Of a DNA stretch of 64,000 nt, positions 49,203 through 59,653 are shown piece by piece. The stretch is taken from assembly GCF_023158935.1 (NCBI RefSeq), contig NZ_CP096121.1, forward strand, positions 269,312 through 333,311, in the 5' to 3' direction. A model generated the notes under the pieces. The model was not told the origin of the DNA, searched no databases, and saw only the letters and a program-made list of their open reading frames with translations. Each line of letters begins with the position of its first letter. The stretch's first letter is position 1. The translations under genes and the position numbers were made by a program. The stretch is from Acinetobacter portensis. GTDB lineage: Bacteria > Pseudomonadota > Gammaproteobacteria > Pseudomonadales > Moraxellaceae.

Positions 49203-52200
49203 ATGAAACTCATTGATAACCTCAACAATACTTTAGGTTCAGATATAGGGGAAAATCTCAGTAGCAAATCCAGATTAAAGATTGCCGCTTCATACTTTTC
49301 AATCTATGCCTATGCTGCTTTAAAAAAAGAATTAGAAAAGATCGAAGAGCTGCAATTTGTTTTTACATCTCCAACCTTTGTCGCTGATAACGTCACAGAT
49401 AAGCTAAAAAAGGAAAAACGTGAGTTTGTTATTCCTAAACAAGACCGTGAAAGCAGCCTGTATGGAACAGAATTTGAAATTCACTTAAAAAATCAGTTAT
49501 CACAAAAAGCAATTGCTAAAGAATGTGCAGATTGGATACGACGAAAAGCAAAATTTAAGTCAAATAATAGCAATGCACCGATGCAGGAATTCATCAGTAT
49601 TCAGAAACCTGAGCAGTCATTGACTTATATGCCTATTCAGGGGTTTACCCCAATGGGTCTTGGCTTCGAGAAAGGTAACGCCATTTCAAATATGGTGAAC
49701 TGTTTTGATGAACAGCCGATGGTGCAAACCTATATTCAGCTATTCAATCAAATTTGGAATGACCCCTCAAAAGTTGAAGATGTCACCAGTGAAATTATTC
49801 GACACATTGAGTCTGTCTATCAGGAAAATCCACCTGAACGTATTTACTTCTTAATGCTTTACAACATCTTCAAAGACTTCTTGGAAGATATCAATGCAGA
49901 TGTGATGCCTAATGACCTGACAGGTTATCAAGATACCTTAGTATGGAATAAGCTGTTCAATTTCCAAAAGGATGCAGCCGTAGGCATTATCAATAAACTT
50001 GAAACCTACAATGGCTGTATCTTGGCGGATAGTGTGGGTTTAGGTAAGACCTTCACTGCATTGGCAGTGATCAAATACTACGAATTACGAAACAAGAGTG
50101 TTCTGGTTTTATGCCCTAAGAAATTGGGAGCGAACTGGACGAATTATAACGCCAATCTAGTCACGAACATTTTTGCCAAAGACCGTTTTAGCTACGATGT
50201 GTTGTATCACACCGATCTCTCTCGTAAAGGTGGTGAAACCCTAGGTATAGATTTAGCGAAAATCAATTGGGGCAACTATGACTTAGTTGTGATTGATGAA
50301 TCGCATAACTTCCGTAACCGTGGCACGTTTAAGGATCGTGAAACACGTTATGACCGCTTAATGAATCAAGTGATTCGTCAGGGTGTGAAAACTAAAGTGT
50401 TAATGTTATCTGCTACGCCAGTAAATAATCACTTTACTGACCTTAAGAATCAGCTCGCCCTTGCTTATGAAGGGAATGCAGCGTTATTGGAAAATAAGCT
50501 CGATACTGAACGTGATATCGAAACCATATTCCGTAGAGCACAGGCCAGCTTTAATGCCTGGGCAAAACTAGATCCTGCCCAACGGACAACTCAAGCGATT
50601 CTGAACCTTCTAGATTTCGATTTCTTTAAGCTGTTAGATAGCGTGACTATTGCTCGTTCAAGAAAACACATTCAAACCTTCTATGACACCAAAGATATTG
50701 GACAGTTCCCTCAACGACTCAAGCCGATTTCATTCCGTTGTGCATTATCAAACGATCAGGATAGTGTTTCTCTGAATCAAATTTATGCAGATCTGTCTTT
50801 AATCAAGATGTCAGTTTATGCACCAGTCAGTTATATCTTTCCAAGTGCTTTAAAAAAGTATGAAGAAATTTTTGATACTCGTGTAGAAGGCAAAGGTAAA
50901 TTAAGACAGGTAGACCGTGAAAAAAGTTTACAGGCCTTGATGACGGTCAACTTGCTGAAACGCCTAGAAAGTTCTGTCCATGCGTTTAGGCTGACGCTCA
51001 ACGTTTTAAAGAAAAATATTGAAAATGTACTCGCTAAAATTGCGGACTTTGAAGCTCGTCAGGCGGATGATGAAGTCAGTATTTCACCCGACTTTGGCTA
51101 TGATGAGGATGAGAATGGTGAGTTACTCAATACCGAAGATCTAATCGGAAATAAGCTCAAAATTCATTTGGCTGATATGGATCTGTTGAGCTGGAAAACG
51201 GATCTAGACGGTGATTACCACATTATTCTCGGTTTATTGCGAATGATTCAGCCAATTAATGCTGAAAAGGATGCCAAATTACAACATCTTAAAGCGCATG
51301 TTGTTGAGAAAATTCAGAACCCAATTAATGCCAATAACCGTAAAGTCATCATATTTACTGCCTTTGCGGATACAGCGAATTATATCTATGAGCATATTGC
51401 TCCGATTTTGCTTGAAACCTACGGTCTGCACAGTGCCAAAGTGATCGGCAGTGATAATACTTCAACGATCAAGACCAGAGTGGGAAGCCGTCAAAGTTAT
51501 GATATGCAGGGCTTGCTCACCCTATTCTCTCCACAATCAAAGCAAAAAGCAGACATATTCCCTGAAGAGTCCAGAGAAATTGATGTGCTCATTGCAACGG
51601 ACTGTATTTCTGAAGGTCAAAACTTACAGGACTGTGATTATCTAATTAATTTCGATATTCACTGGAATCCTGTACGCATCATTCAACGTTTTGGGCGTGT
51701 GGATCGTATTGGCTCATCAAACAGCGTCATTCAGCTCGTTAATTACTGGCCTGACATTAGCCTAGATGAATATATTAACTTGCGGGAACGGGTCGAGAAT
51801 CGCATGGTGATCGTCGATATGACCAGTACGGGAGATGACAACGTTCTCAGTGCTCAAGCCAATGATATTGCCTATCGTCGTGAACAATTGCAAAAGCTAC
51901 AAACTGAAGTTTTAGACTTGGAAGATGCCAACACAGGGGTTTCGATTACTGATTTAGGTTTGAATGACTTCCGTATGGATTTGCTTGGCTATATGGAAGA
52001 GCATCCTGAATTGGAGCGATTACCGAATGGACTACATACTGTTGTGCCTGCACAGCCAGAACTCGGTTTAAATGCGGGAGTCATTTTCACCCTAAGAGCA
52101 CGACATCCTGAGTCGCCTAACAGCCAAAGCAACCGCTTATATCCATATTACTTAGTTTATATTAATCAAGGCGGTGAAGTCGTTTATGACTACACCCAAG

Positions 52201-52478
52201 CCAAATATTTATTGGATGTAGCACGTAAAGCATGTCGAGGAAAAGATCATCCGATTCCTGAAGCGTATGAAAAGTTTAATGAGAAAACCAATGATGGACG
52301 AGATATGAGCCAATATTCAGAATTGTTGGATATTGTGATTCATACCATTCAGGACGTAAAAGCTGAGAAGGATATTGATAGCTTGTTTTCAGGCTTGACT
52401 ACATCAGCGTTGGTAGATGTGGTTTCTGGATTAAACGACTTTGAGCTGATTAGCTTTATTGTGATTGAAGAACGTTAA
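49203..52478 (+). CDS. Helicase with N-terminal PLD-like domain, R-M associated
   Basis: A 1091-residue SNF2-type helicase. Residues 1-130 resemble the phospholipase-D-like domain seen at the N-terminus of defence helicases. Walker A ILADSVGLGKTFTALAVIKY, motif II VVIDESHNFRN, motif III LMLSATPVNN, and late motifs VLIATDCISEGQNLQDCDY and RIIQRFGRVDRIGSS are complete. First gene of a four-gene cassette; 2-nt spacing to the next gene. Promoter-like TTGTTATACTGTTATAATT at 49152-49170. Confidence 0.85.
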   Translation: MKLIDNLNNTLGSDIGENLSSKSRLKIAASYFSIYAYAALKKELEKIEELQFVFTSPTFVADNVTDKLKKEKREFVIPKQDRESSLYGTEFEIHLKNQLSQKAIAKECADWIRRKAKFKSNNSNAPMQEFISIQKPEQSLTYMPIQGFTPMGLGFEKGNAISNMVNCFDEQPMVQTYIQLFNQIWNDPSKVEDVTSEIIRHIESVYQENPPERIYFLMLYNIFKDFLEDINADVMPNDLTGYQDTLVWNKLFNFQKDAAVGIINKLETYNGCILADSVGLGKTFTALAVIKYYELRNKSVLVLCPKKLGANWTNYNANLVTNIFAKDRFSYDVLYHTDLSRKGGETLGIDLAKINWGNYDLVVIDESHNFRNRGTFKDRETRYDRLMNQVIRQGVKTKVLMLSATPVNNHFTDLKNQLALAYEGNAALLENKLDTERDIETIFRRAQASFNAWAKLDPAQRTTQAILNLLDFDFFKLLDSVTIARSRKHIQTFYDTKDIGQFPQRLKPISFRCALSNDQDSVSLNQIYADLSLIKMSVYAPVSYIFPSALKKYEEIFDTRVEGKGKLRQVDREKSLQALMTVNLLKRLESSVHAFRLTLNVLKKNIENVLAKIADFEARQADDEVSISPDFGYDEDENGELLNTEDLIGNKLKIHLADMDLLSWKTDLDGDYHIILGLLRMIQPINAEKDAKLQHLKAHVVEKIQNPINANNRKVIIFTAFADTANYIYEHIAPILLETYGLHSAKVIGSDNTSTIKTRVGSRQSYDMQGLLTLFSPQSKQKADIFPEESREIDVLIATDCISEGQNLQDCDYLINFDIHWNPVRIIQRFGRVDRIGSSNSVIQLVNYWPDISLDEYINLRERVENRMVIVDMTSTGDDNVLSAQANDIAYRREQLQKLQTEVLDLEDANTGVSITDLGLNDFRMDLLGYMEEHPELERLPNGLHTVVPAQPELGLNAGVIFTLRARHPESPNSQSNRLYPYYLVYINQGGEVVYDYTQAKYLLDVARKACRGKDHPIPEAYEKFNEKTNDGRDMSQYSELLDIVIHTIQDVKAEKDIDSLFSGLTTSALVDVVSGLNDFELISFIVIEER

Positions 52479-52480
52479 GC

Positions 52481-53158
52481 ATGAAGTTATACAAGTTTCC
52501 GCAGCAGGCTAAAGTGGATCGGTTAATTCCGAAAAATAAGTTTTATGAACAAGGAAAAGCCAATACCAAGATCGAACAGCTATTTGTTGATCAAGTGGAA
52601 AATATACGGTGGGCTTACAAGTTGGCTTCATCTACAATTCACCTCCAAGATCAGGAAGATTTGAAGGAAATTCAAATCTTTCGAGTAAAAAGTCGGGTTG
52701 AAGATTTAGATGTGTCAATACTATCTTTCATTGATAAGCTCATTCTCACTCCAATTATTTTTGAAGTTGTTTATCAAGATAAAGTGAAAGTTGTTGCAAG
52801 CTATAAACGTTTGAATCAAGCAGATAAAACTAAAGCAGTGATAGGTCAATATTATGCTTCTGAGTGGCTAGAAGATCATGATCGTGTTGAATTGCCCCTT
52901 TACTTAAAACTAGCTGATCTATATGAACATTTCATCGCACAGATATTGCCGATTACATCAAGCGAAGATTCAGGAGACGATGATGAATCTGTTTCCATTG
53001 AACTTCAATTGCAAAAAGCTCAACAGCTTGAAAGCTTACAAAAGCAGCTTGATAAGCTGAAATCCAAGTTGAGAACTGAAAAACAGTTTAATCGTAAGGT
53101 TGAACTCAATAAGCATATTCATGCACTTGAATCTGATTTAAACAAATTAGTGAATTAA
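52481..53158 (+). CDS. DUF4391-domain protein
   Basis: A 225-residue protein between helicase and methyltransferase: KFPQQAKVDRLIPKNKFYEQ at the N-terminus is typical of DUF4391. The last ~55 residues (LQLQKAQQLESLQKQLDKLK...) form a coiled coil. DUF4391 proteins accompany helicase/Mod/Res clusters in defence islands; the function is unknown, perhaps linking subunits. Confidence 0.75.
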   Translation: MKLYKFPQQAKVDRLIPKNKFYEQGKANTKIEQLFVDQVENIRWAYKLASSTIHLQDQEDLKEIQIFRVKSRVEDLDVSILSFIDKLILTPIIFEVVYQDKVKVVASYKRLNQADKTKAVIGQYYASEWLEDHDRVELPLYLKLADLYEHFIAQILPITSSEDSGDDDESVSIELQLQKAQQLESLQKQLDKLKSKLRTEKQFNRKVELNKHIHALESDLNKLVN

Positions 53159-53174
53159 ATATAAAGGTATATTG

Positions 53175-55118
53175 ATGGATAAGTTAAAAATGCACAGCCC
53201 GAACCTTGTTGATAGCAACATCGAAAAAATTGCAGCACTGTTTCCAAACTGTGTGACGGAAGCACAAGGTGAAAATGGCGAACTGAAAAAAGCCATTGAT
53301 TTTGATTTGCTTAAACAAGAACTTTCACAAATTTTGGTTGAAGGTGAGCAAGAACGCTATCGGCTAGATTGGGTCGGTAAAAAAGAAGCCATTCTAACCG
53401 CCAATGCACCGATTGCGAAAACTTTGCGCCCGTGCCGTGAGGAGAGTGTAAATTTTGATAGAACAGAAAACTTGTTTATTGAAGGTGATAACCTCGAAGC
53501 CCTGAAACTTCTGCAAGAGAATTACTTGGGTAAGGTCAAAATGATTTATATTGACCCACCATACAACACAGGTAATGATTTTATTTATGAAGATGACTTC
53601 GCTGAAAGTACGGATGCTTTTTTTGAAAAATCAAACCAAGTGGATGAAGAAGGTAATCGCTTAATTGCGAATACAGATAGTAATGGGCGTTTCCATTCAG
53701 ATTGGTTAAGTATGATGTATAGTCGTTTAAAGTTGGCTAGAAATCTACTATCGGATGAAGGGGTAATTTATTTAAGTATTGATGATAATGAGGTGCATAA
53801 CTTAAGAAAAGTTTGCGATGAAATATTTGGTAGTTCCAATTTTATCTCACAAATTTCGGTTGTTAATAATATTGCTGGTAGAAGTGACAGAAAGCATATC
53901 GCTACAGCACATGAATACGTTTTAATGTATCAAAAAAGTGTGAAATTTAACTCTACTGGTCTCCCATTATCTGATGAGCAAAAGTCAGAGTATAAGTTCG
54001 AGGATGAGAAAGGCCGATATAGATTACAAGGTCTACGAAAACGTGGCTCAGGAGCATTAAGAATAGATAGACCAAATATGTATTATCCTGTTTATTATTC
54101 AGAGCTAAATAATACAATAAGCCTTGATCCTATAGATGAAAACAGCATCGTAATTACACCTAAATTATCAGATGGGCAAGATGGTCGATGGAGATGGGGA
54201 AAAGATACTTTCAATAAAAAGAAGGATTTCTTGCTAGCTAAACAGGTTTCGGGCAGGAATGAATTTGATTTATTTGAAAAAGTATATTTAGGTCTTGATG
54301 GAAATGAAAAATCTACAAAATTAAAATCTTTTATTTTGGAAAAAGATTGTACATCTGATAATGCATCTTCTAACTTAAGAGCACTTTTTGATGGTATTAA
54401 ACCATTTGATACCCCTAAACCTTTAAAGCTTATTGAACTATTACTAACCATAAGTAATTTAGAAGATAATGATGTCGTTTTGGACTTTTTCTGCGGTTCT
54501 GGAACTTTAGCTCATGCTGTATTGAATTATAATTATGGAAACTCATTAAAACTTAAAAATATTTTAGTTCAGTTGCCAGAGTTAGTGGAAGAATCATCAG
54601 ATGCATATAAGGGTGGTTATAAAACTATTGCTGATGTATCTAAAGATCGTATCCGTCGTGCAGGTCAGAAAATCCTAACCGAAAATGAAGAAAAAGAAGA
54701 CATTGAAAATTTAGATATTGGCTTCCGTGTTTTAAAAATTGACTCAACCAATATGAAGGATGTGTATTACACACCTGACGCTTTAAAACAAGCTGATATG
54801 CTGGATTTAGCTTCAAATATTAAAGAAGACCGTACATCTGAAGATCTGTTATTCCAAGTCATGTTGGATTGGGGGCTTGAACTTTCTTTACCGATTGAAC
54901 GTAAAACTATTGCAGGAAAAGAAGTCTTTTACGTTGCAGGCAATAGCCTTGTCGCTTGTTTTGATGATTTGACCTTTGAAGTAGTTGATGAAGTTGCCAA
55001 AGATCATCCTTTACGCTTCGTTTCAGCAGAAAAAGCCATTCATCTGGACCATGATAAAACCAATATCAAAGAACGCTTTAAACAGCTCTCTCCTGATACC
55101 GAAGTTAAGTTTCTTTAA
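53175..55118 (+). CDS. Type III DNA methyltransferase subunit (Mod)
   Basis: A 647-residue beta-class N6-adenine methyltransferase. Motif IV is MIYIDPPYNTGNDFIYEDDF (DPPY, about residue 125) and motif I is VVLDFFCGSGTLAHAVL (about residue 435). The stretch between (54000-54450) is more AT-rich and is the likely target-recognition domain, which varies most between mod alleles. ATG at 53175 follows AAAGGT. It sets the specificity of the Mod-Res complex. Confidence 0.9.
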   Translation: MDKLKMHSPNLVDSNIEKIAALFPNCVTEAQGENGELKKAIDFDLLKQELSQILVEGEQERYRLDWVGKKEAILTANAPIAKTLRPCREESVNFDRTENLFIEGDNLEALKLLQENYLGKVKMIYIDPPYNTGNDFIYEDDFAESTDAFFEKSNQVDEEGNRLIANTDSNGRFHSDWLSMMYSRLKLARNLLSDEGVIYLSIDDNEVHNLRKVCDEIFGSSNFISQISVVNNIAGRSDRKHIATAHEYVLMYQKSVKFNSTGLPLSDEQKSEYKFEDEKGRYRLQGLRKRGSGALRIDRPNMYYPVYYSELNNTISLDPIDENSIVITPKLSDGQDGRWRWGKDTFNKKKDFLLAKQVSGRNEFDLFEKVYLGLDGNEKSTKLKSFILEKDCTSDNASSNLRALFDGIKPFDTPKPLKLIELLLTISNLEDNDVVLDFFCGSGTLAHAVLNYNYGNSLKLKNILVQLPELVEESSDAYKGGYKTIADVSKDRIRRAGQKILTENEEKEDIENLDIGFRVLKIDSTNMKDVYYTPDALKQADMLDLASNIKEDRTSEDLLFQVMLDWGLELSLPIERKTIAGKEVFYVAGNSLVACFDDLTFEVVDEVAKDHPLRFVSAEKAIHLDHDKTNIKERFKQLSPDTEVKFL

Positions 55119-55131
55119 GGGGGGTTAAATA

Positions 55132-58100
55132 ATGGAAATCCGTTTTAAAACCCTTGGGTATCAGAAAGACTCTGTACAAGCGATTGTGGATTGCTTTAAA
55201 GGACAACCACGTTCTGAAGGTCGTCGTTATATGATTGACCAAGGTGCAGCCAAAGCAAAAAAAGCAACGGCACAAGTTGATATGCTTGAAGAATCCTTGG
55301 ATTTACAAGGTGGTAAGGCTAAAAAAGTGATTGCAGACGTTGGTTTTGAGAATGACCATATTTTTGATCTGCAAACTGTACTGAAAAACATTCAGGACGT
55401 ACAAGCAGCAAGTGGATTACAAAGATCATCTCAACTCATCACGGATGATAATGGCAAAGGCAAGAACCTGACCAAAAGTCCATTAAACCTTGATATTGAA
55501 ATGGAAACAGGTACAGGTAAAACCTACTGTTATATTCGTACTATGTTTGAACTGCATAAGCAGTATGGCTGGTCGAAATTTATTGTGGTCGTACCGAGCA
55601 TTGCTATTCGTGAGGGCGTTTACAAAAGCCTGAATATGATGGCTGATCACTTTCAAGAGCAATACGGCAAAAAGGCCCGTTTCTTTATCTATGATTCCAA
55701 AGCATTACACCATTTGGAAAGCTTTAGCTCGAATGGTGGCATTAATGTCATGGTGATTAACGTTCAAGCGTTTAATGCGACAGGTAAAGATAACCGTCGT
55801 ATTTATGGTCAAGTCAAGATGCGGAATGGGCTGCCAGTAATTGATCCTAAAACAGGTCAACCTATCATGGAAGGACTTGATGAATTTAATAGTCGTATTC
55901 CAATAGAAATTGTGAGCCGAAACCGTCCAATTTTGATCTTAGATGAACCGCAAAAAATGGGGGCGGATAAAACCCTAGAGTCTTTATCTAACTTCAATCC
56001 GTTATTTATTTTACGCTATTCTGCAACGCATAAGCGCAATTATAACCTTGTCTATCGTTTAGATGCTTTGGATGCCTATAACCAAAAACTTGTGAAAAAA
56101 ATCACTGTAAAAGGTGTGGAAGTACAAGGTTTAACAGGTACACATGGGTATTTATACTTACAGGACATCATCGTATCTAAATCTGCACCTGTCGCTCGCT
56201 TGGAAATTGAGATAGAAACCAAGAATGGTTTTAAGCGTGAAGTCAGAAAGGTTAGTAAAGGCGATAACCTTTACGATATTTCCAATAAGGCTGAACAATA
56301 CAATGACCGTTATGTCGTCTCAGACATTGATGCACGAGATAACTCGGTTACTTTTTTGAATGGTACCAAAATTCATGTAGGTGAAGCATTGGGGCATGTT
56401 GATGAAAAGATCATGCGTACCATTCAGATCCGTGAAACGATTCGTGCACACATTCAAAAAGAGCGTCAGTTATACAATCAGGGTATTAAAGTCCTGAGTC
56501 TTTTCTTCATTGATGAAGTGGCAAAATATCGTCAATATGATGAGGATAATAATCCTGTAGATGGCGAATATGTTCAAATTTTCAAGGAACAGTATCAACA
56601 GGTACTCAATGAAATTGAGGATCTAAACTTAGAAAATGACCCATATTTTGACTATCTGAAAGCAATTGAGGTAGACCGTACTCACAACGGTTATTTCTCA
56701 ATTGATAAGAAATCAAAACGTCTTGCCAATCCAGCAATTGATAAGAAAGCTGAAGAAGCTCAGGTATCCAATGATACAGACGCTTATGACCTCATTTTAA
56801 AAGATAAAGAACGCCTACTTTCCTTTGAAGAGCCAACTCGTTTTATTTTCTCTCACTCAGCCTTACGGGAAGGTTGGGATAACCCGAACGTGTTTGTGAT
56901 CTGTACTTTAAAGCATTCAGATAATGTAATTTCTCGTCGCCAAGAAGTTGGCCGTGGTATGCGCCTTGCAGTGAATAAATTTGGCGAACGTATGGATGCC
57001 AACCATTTCCAAGGGGCCTTAGGAGAAATTCATAAACTGAATAATCTCACAGTTGTGACCAATGAAAGTTACAAAGAGTTTGTGTCGAATCTACAATCAG
57101 AAATTCTGAATACGATTCAGAATCGCCCCACACAAGCTACCCCTGATTACTTTAAAGGGAAAATCTTTAAGTTATCTGATGGGTCTAGTGTTGAAGTCAC
57201 TGAATTGATGGCAAAGCAGATTAATAAGCATTTGTCTAAGCACGATTATATTGATGACAATGATCAGTTAACACCAAAGTATCACGAAGCGAAAGATCAA
57301 GGCACGTTAGCAGAATTACCTGAAAGTTTAGTGGCTTATACTGAGCAAATTCACAAGCTGATTGATGGGCTGTTTGATCCTAAAGCTCTGGAAGGCATTG
57401 CAGACGATGGCAATAAGAAGCTGACCAATAACATCAATCAAACCAATTTAGAACGTAAAGAATTCCAGGCTTTATGGTCTCGTATTAACCGTAAAGCAGT
57501 TTATCAAATTCATCTAGATTCTGAAAAACTCATTCAGGAAAGCATTAGTGCTGTTGAACGTACGGCTAAAGAGCGCAACAACAAATTTGTGGAAACGTTG
57601 AGTTATAAACTTGCGGAAGCAACGCAGAATGATGAATCCACCTATGAGCAAGTCAAAGCCAAAGAAATGTTTGGGAAAGTGACATCAAAAACTGAAGTTG
57701 CAAATATTTCTATTCAGTCTCAAGTGACCTATGACCTGATTGGTAATATTGCTGAAGATACGAAACTGACTCGTAAAACGGTTGCACGTATCTTACAGGG
57801 AATTAACGCTGCGGTATTTGCACAGTTTAAGTTGAATCCAGAAGCTTTCATTCGTGAAATAAGTCGTATCATCAGCGAACAGCAAGCAAAAATGGTCATT
57901 CAAGGACTGAAATATAATCCATTAGATAGCACTTATCCTGACAATGAAATCTTTGTGAGTAATGAGAATATTCCACTACAGTCGTACAAGGCAGAACGTC
58001 ATATCTGGGATTACGTAGTCACCGATTCTGATAATGAACGTAAGTTTGTCGAAGAGCTGGATGGTGCAGATGAGGTGGTCGTCTACGCTAAACTCCCTGA

Positions 58101-58365
58101 TCGCTTCCTGATCCCCACGCCTTTCGGTAGCTATAATCCCGACTGGGCAATTGCTTTCAATAAAGACAAAGTACGCCAAATCTATTTCGTTGCAGAAACT
58201 AAAGGTTCAATGCTGGACAGTGACCTACGGGAAAAGGAGCAACGTAAAATTGAAAGTGCTAAAAAGTTCTTTGCTACTTTAAATCAAGAAAATCAATCAT
58301 TGGAGGATGTAGTTCATTATTCGGTGATTGATAGTTTTGGTAGTTTGATGAAATTAGTTCAATAA
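55132..58365 (+). CDS. Type III restriction endonuclease subunit (Res)
   Basis: A 1077-residue translocase-nuclease. Walker A EMETGTGKTYCYIRTMFELH (about residue 122), DEAD-like LILDEPQKM, SAT-like RYSATHKRNY, motif VI NVISRRQEVGRGMRLAVNKF, and C-terminal PD-(D/E)XK nuclease NPDWAIAF ... YFVAETKG (about residues 1003-1030). Cuts DNA after convergent translocation between unmethylated sites. Appears intact. Confidence 0.9.
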   Translation: MEIRFKTLGYQKDSVQAIVDCFKGQPRSEGRRYMIDQGAAKAKKATAQVDMLEESLDLQGGKAKKVIADVGFENDHIFDLQTVLKNIQDVQAASGLQRSSQLITDDNGKGKNLTKSPLNLDIEMETGTGKTYCYIRTMFELHKQYGWSKFIVVVPSIAIREGVYKSLNMMADHFQEQYGKKARFFIYDSKALHHLESFSSNGGINVMVINVQAFNATGKDNRRIYGQVKMRNGLPVIDPKTGQPIMEGLDEFNSRIPIEIVSRNRPILILDEPQKMGADKTLESLSNFNPLFILRYSATHKRNYNLVYRLDALDAYNQKLVKKITVKGVEVQGLTGTHGYLYLQDIIVSKSAPVARLEIEIETKNGFKREVRKVSKGDNLYDISNKAEQYNDRYVVSDIDARDNSVTFLNGTKIHVGEALGHVDEKIMRTIQIRETIRAHIQKERQLYNQGIKVLSLFFIDEVAKYRQYDEDNNPVDGEYVQIFKEQYQQVLNEIEDLNLENDPYFDYLKAIEVDRTHNGYFSIDKKSKRLANPAIDKKAEEAQVSNDTDAYDLILKDKERLLSFEEPTRFIFSHSALREGWDNPNVFVICTLKHSDNVISRRQEVGRGMRLAVNKFGERMDANHFQGALGEIHKLNNLTVVTNESYKEFVSNLQSEILNTIQNRPTQATPDYFKGKIFKLSDGSSVEVTELMAKQINKHLSKHDYIDDNDQLTPKYHEAKDQGTLAELPESLVAYTEQIHKLIDGLFDPKALEGIADDGNKKLTNNINQTNLERKEFQALWSRINRKAVYQIHLDSEKLIQESISAVERTAKERNNKFVETLSYKLAEATQNDESTYEQVKAKEMFGKVTSKTEVANISIQSQVTYDLIGNIAEDTKLTRKTVARILQGINAAVFAQFKLNPEAFIREISRIISEQQAKMVIQGLKYNPLDSTYPDNEIFVSNENIPLQSYKAERHIWDYVVTDSDNERKFVEELDGADEVVVYAKLPDRFLIPTPFGSYNPDWAIAFNKDKVRQIYFVAETKGSMLDSDLREKEQRKIESAKKFFATLNQENQSLEDVVHYSVIDSFGSLMKLVQ

Positions 58366-58382
58366 ATATTAACTGTAAAAAG

Positions 58383-58422
58383 ATGGTGAAGCTCCTTATT
58401 AAACATATAAAGCTTCACCAGC
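58383..58422 (+). terminator. Hairpin after the R-M cassette
   Basis: TGGTGAAGCT / AGCTTCACCA stem with a 17-nt loop, no strong T-run; probable weak terminator or end-processing structure. Confidence 0.5.
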
Positions 58423-58474
58423 TTGTGAAAGGGGAGAGAGCATAACAAATCAAATGCAGTAAACGCCTGACACG

Positions 58475-58505
58475 CGCCACTATACAAGGCATCATACCAA
58501 TACAC
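58475..58505. repeat. 31-bp direct repeat flanking the R-M cassette, right
   Basis: CGCCACTATACAAGGCATCA followed by TACCAATACAC. It overlaps the last codons (G-V-L-V-stop) of the 58492-58755 fragment, so the left copy may be the remnant of a paralogue tail or a recombination site. Confidence 0.55.
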
Positions 58506-58755
58506 CTTTCCTGAAATACCCTTTAATAGTATCAATGGATAGATTTAGTTCTAATGCGATTTCCTTATATTTTAAACCTTGGGCTTTTAATTTAATCGCT
58601 TTAGATTTATTGGTCTGAAGACTTTCACGATAGATGGCCCGTTCAGCTATCCCTTTTTCTCGTCTTGATTCCAACGTTCTTTCCAACTTCCTTTCTCTTG
58701 CCAATTCATTTGGAATAATAGCCCTTAAGCGTGGTAAGACTTCTTCAGGAATAAG
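58492..58755 (-). pseudogene. HTH protein, 3' part, split by IS3 copy 1
   Basis: Joined across the IS (AAG target duplication) to 60044-60460, the frame reads RELEDL-IPEEVLPRLRAII. The end AIKLKAQGLKYKEIALELNL then SIDTIKGYFRKGVLV is a sigma-region-4/LuxR-like HTH. Original gene is also cut at its N-terminus by miniature element B. Possibly a replication or recombination protein; family not recognised. Confidence 0.6.
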
Positions 58756-58825
58756 TGATGTGGTTCCGTTAATTAGACCACTCAATCTAGTTTTATAAGT
58801 GATAAATCCGCTCTAAATATTTAAA

Positions 58826-59653
58826 TTATGCTGCCATTACTTTTGGTAAATGTCGATCATAAAATTCATTTGGTGTTGCCTTATTCAAGCTTGAATGAGG
58901 ACGTATCGTGTTATAAAAATCCAAATATTCAGCAATTGATTGTTTTGCTTGTTTAACCGTATCGTAAGCCTTCAAATAGACTTCCTCATGCTTCACACTG
59001 CGCCATAAACGCTCAATCATTACATTATCCATCCATCGTCCTTTCCCATCCATACTGATACGGATATTTCGCAATTTTAACTCATTCAAAAATGCCTCGC
59101 TTGTGAATTGACTGCCTTGGTCTGTATTAAACACCTCTGGACAACCATATTTCACAATTGCTTCTTGCAACGCATCTATGCAAAAGTCTGTTTCCATACT
59201 GATCGATACACGATGAGCCAGTACTTTACGACTATGCCAATCTATAATTGCACACAGATAGACAAAGCCTTTAGCCATAGGAATGTACGTGATATCTGTA
59301 CACCAGACTTGATTAGAGTGATCGATGACCATGTTTTTCAACAGATATGGGAAAATACGGTGTGCAAGATTAGGCTTACTGGTATTGGGTTTTGGATACA
59401 AGGCATGTATTCCCATCAAGCGCATTAAACGTCGGACTTTACGCCGACCTATTTTATGTCCTTGACGCTGTAGCATATCTCTTATCATTCGACTGCCCAT
59501 AAATGGGTAGTCGAGATGAATTTCATCGATTAGACGCATCAAACTCAAATCAGTTGATGAAATCTCTTTGGGCTTGTAATACAACGTACTGCGATTGATT
59601 TGAATCAATTGCGATTGTTGTCGTACCGAAAGTTGATGGGTCTTATCGATCAT
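58826..59653 (-). CDS. IS3-family transposase OrfB
   Basis: A 275-residue DDE integrase-type protein: VWCTDITYIPMAKGFVYL, VFNTDQGSQFTSEAFL and DNVMIERLWRSVKHEEVYL hold the three acidic residues. ATGA overlap with orfA. Intact. Confidence 0.9.
   Translation of the reverse strand: MIDKTHQLSVRQQSQLIQINRSTLYYKPKEISSTDLSLMRLIDEIHLDYPFMGSRMIRDMLQRQGHKIGRRKVRRLMRLMGIHALYPKPNTSKPNLAHRIFPYLLKNMVIDHSNQVWCTDITYIPMAKGFVYLCAIIDWHSRKVLAHRVSISMETDFCIDALQEAIVKYGCPEVFNTDQGSQFTSEAFLNELKLRNIRISMDGKGRWMDNVMIERLWRSVKHEEVYLKAYDTVKQAKQSIAEYLDFYNTIRPHSSLNKATPNEFYDRHLPKVMAA

Noticed and set aside
52481..58365. Calling the R-M cassette a DISARM or BREX system
   Set aside because: There is no DUF1998 (DrmB), PglZ, BrxC or BrxL gene; Mod and Res motifs are those of type III R-M.
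58475..58505. The 31-bp repeat as a pdif (XerC/XerD) site
   Set aside because: It lacks the TTATGTTAA-type XerD half and the TTCGTATAA-type XerC half expected in Acinetobacter pdif modules.
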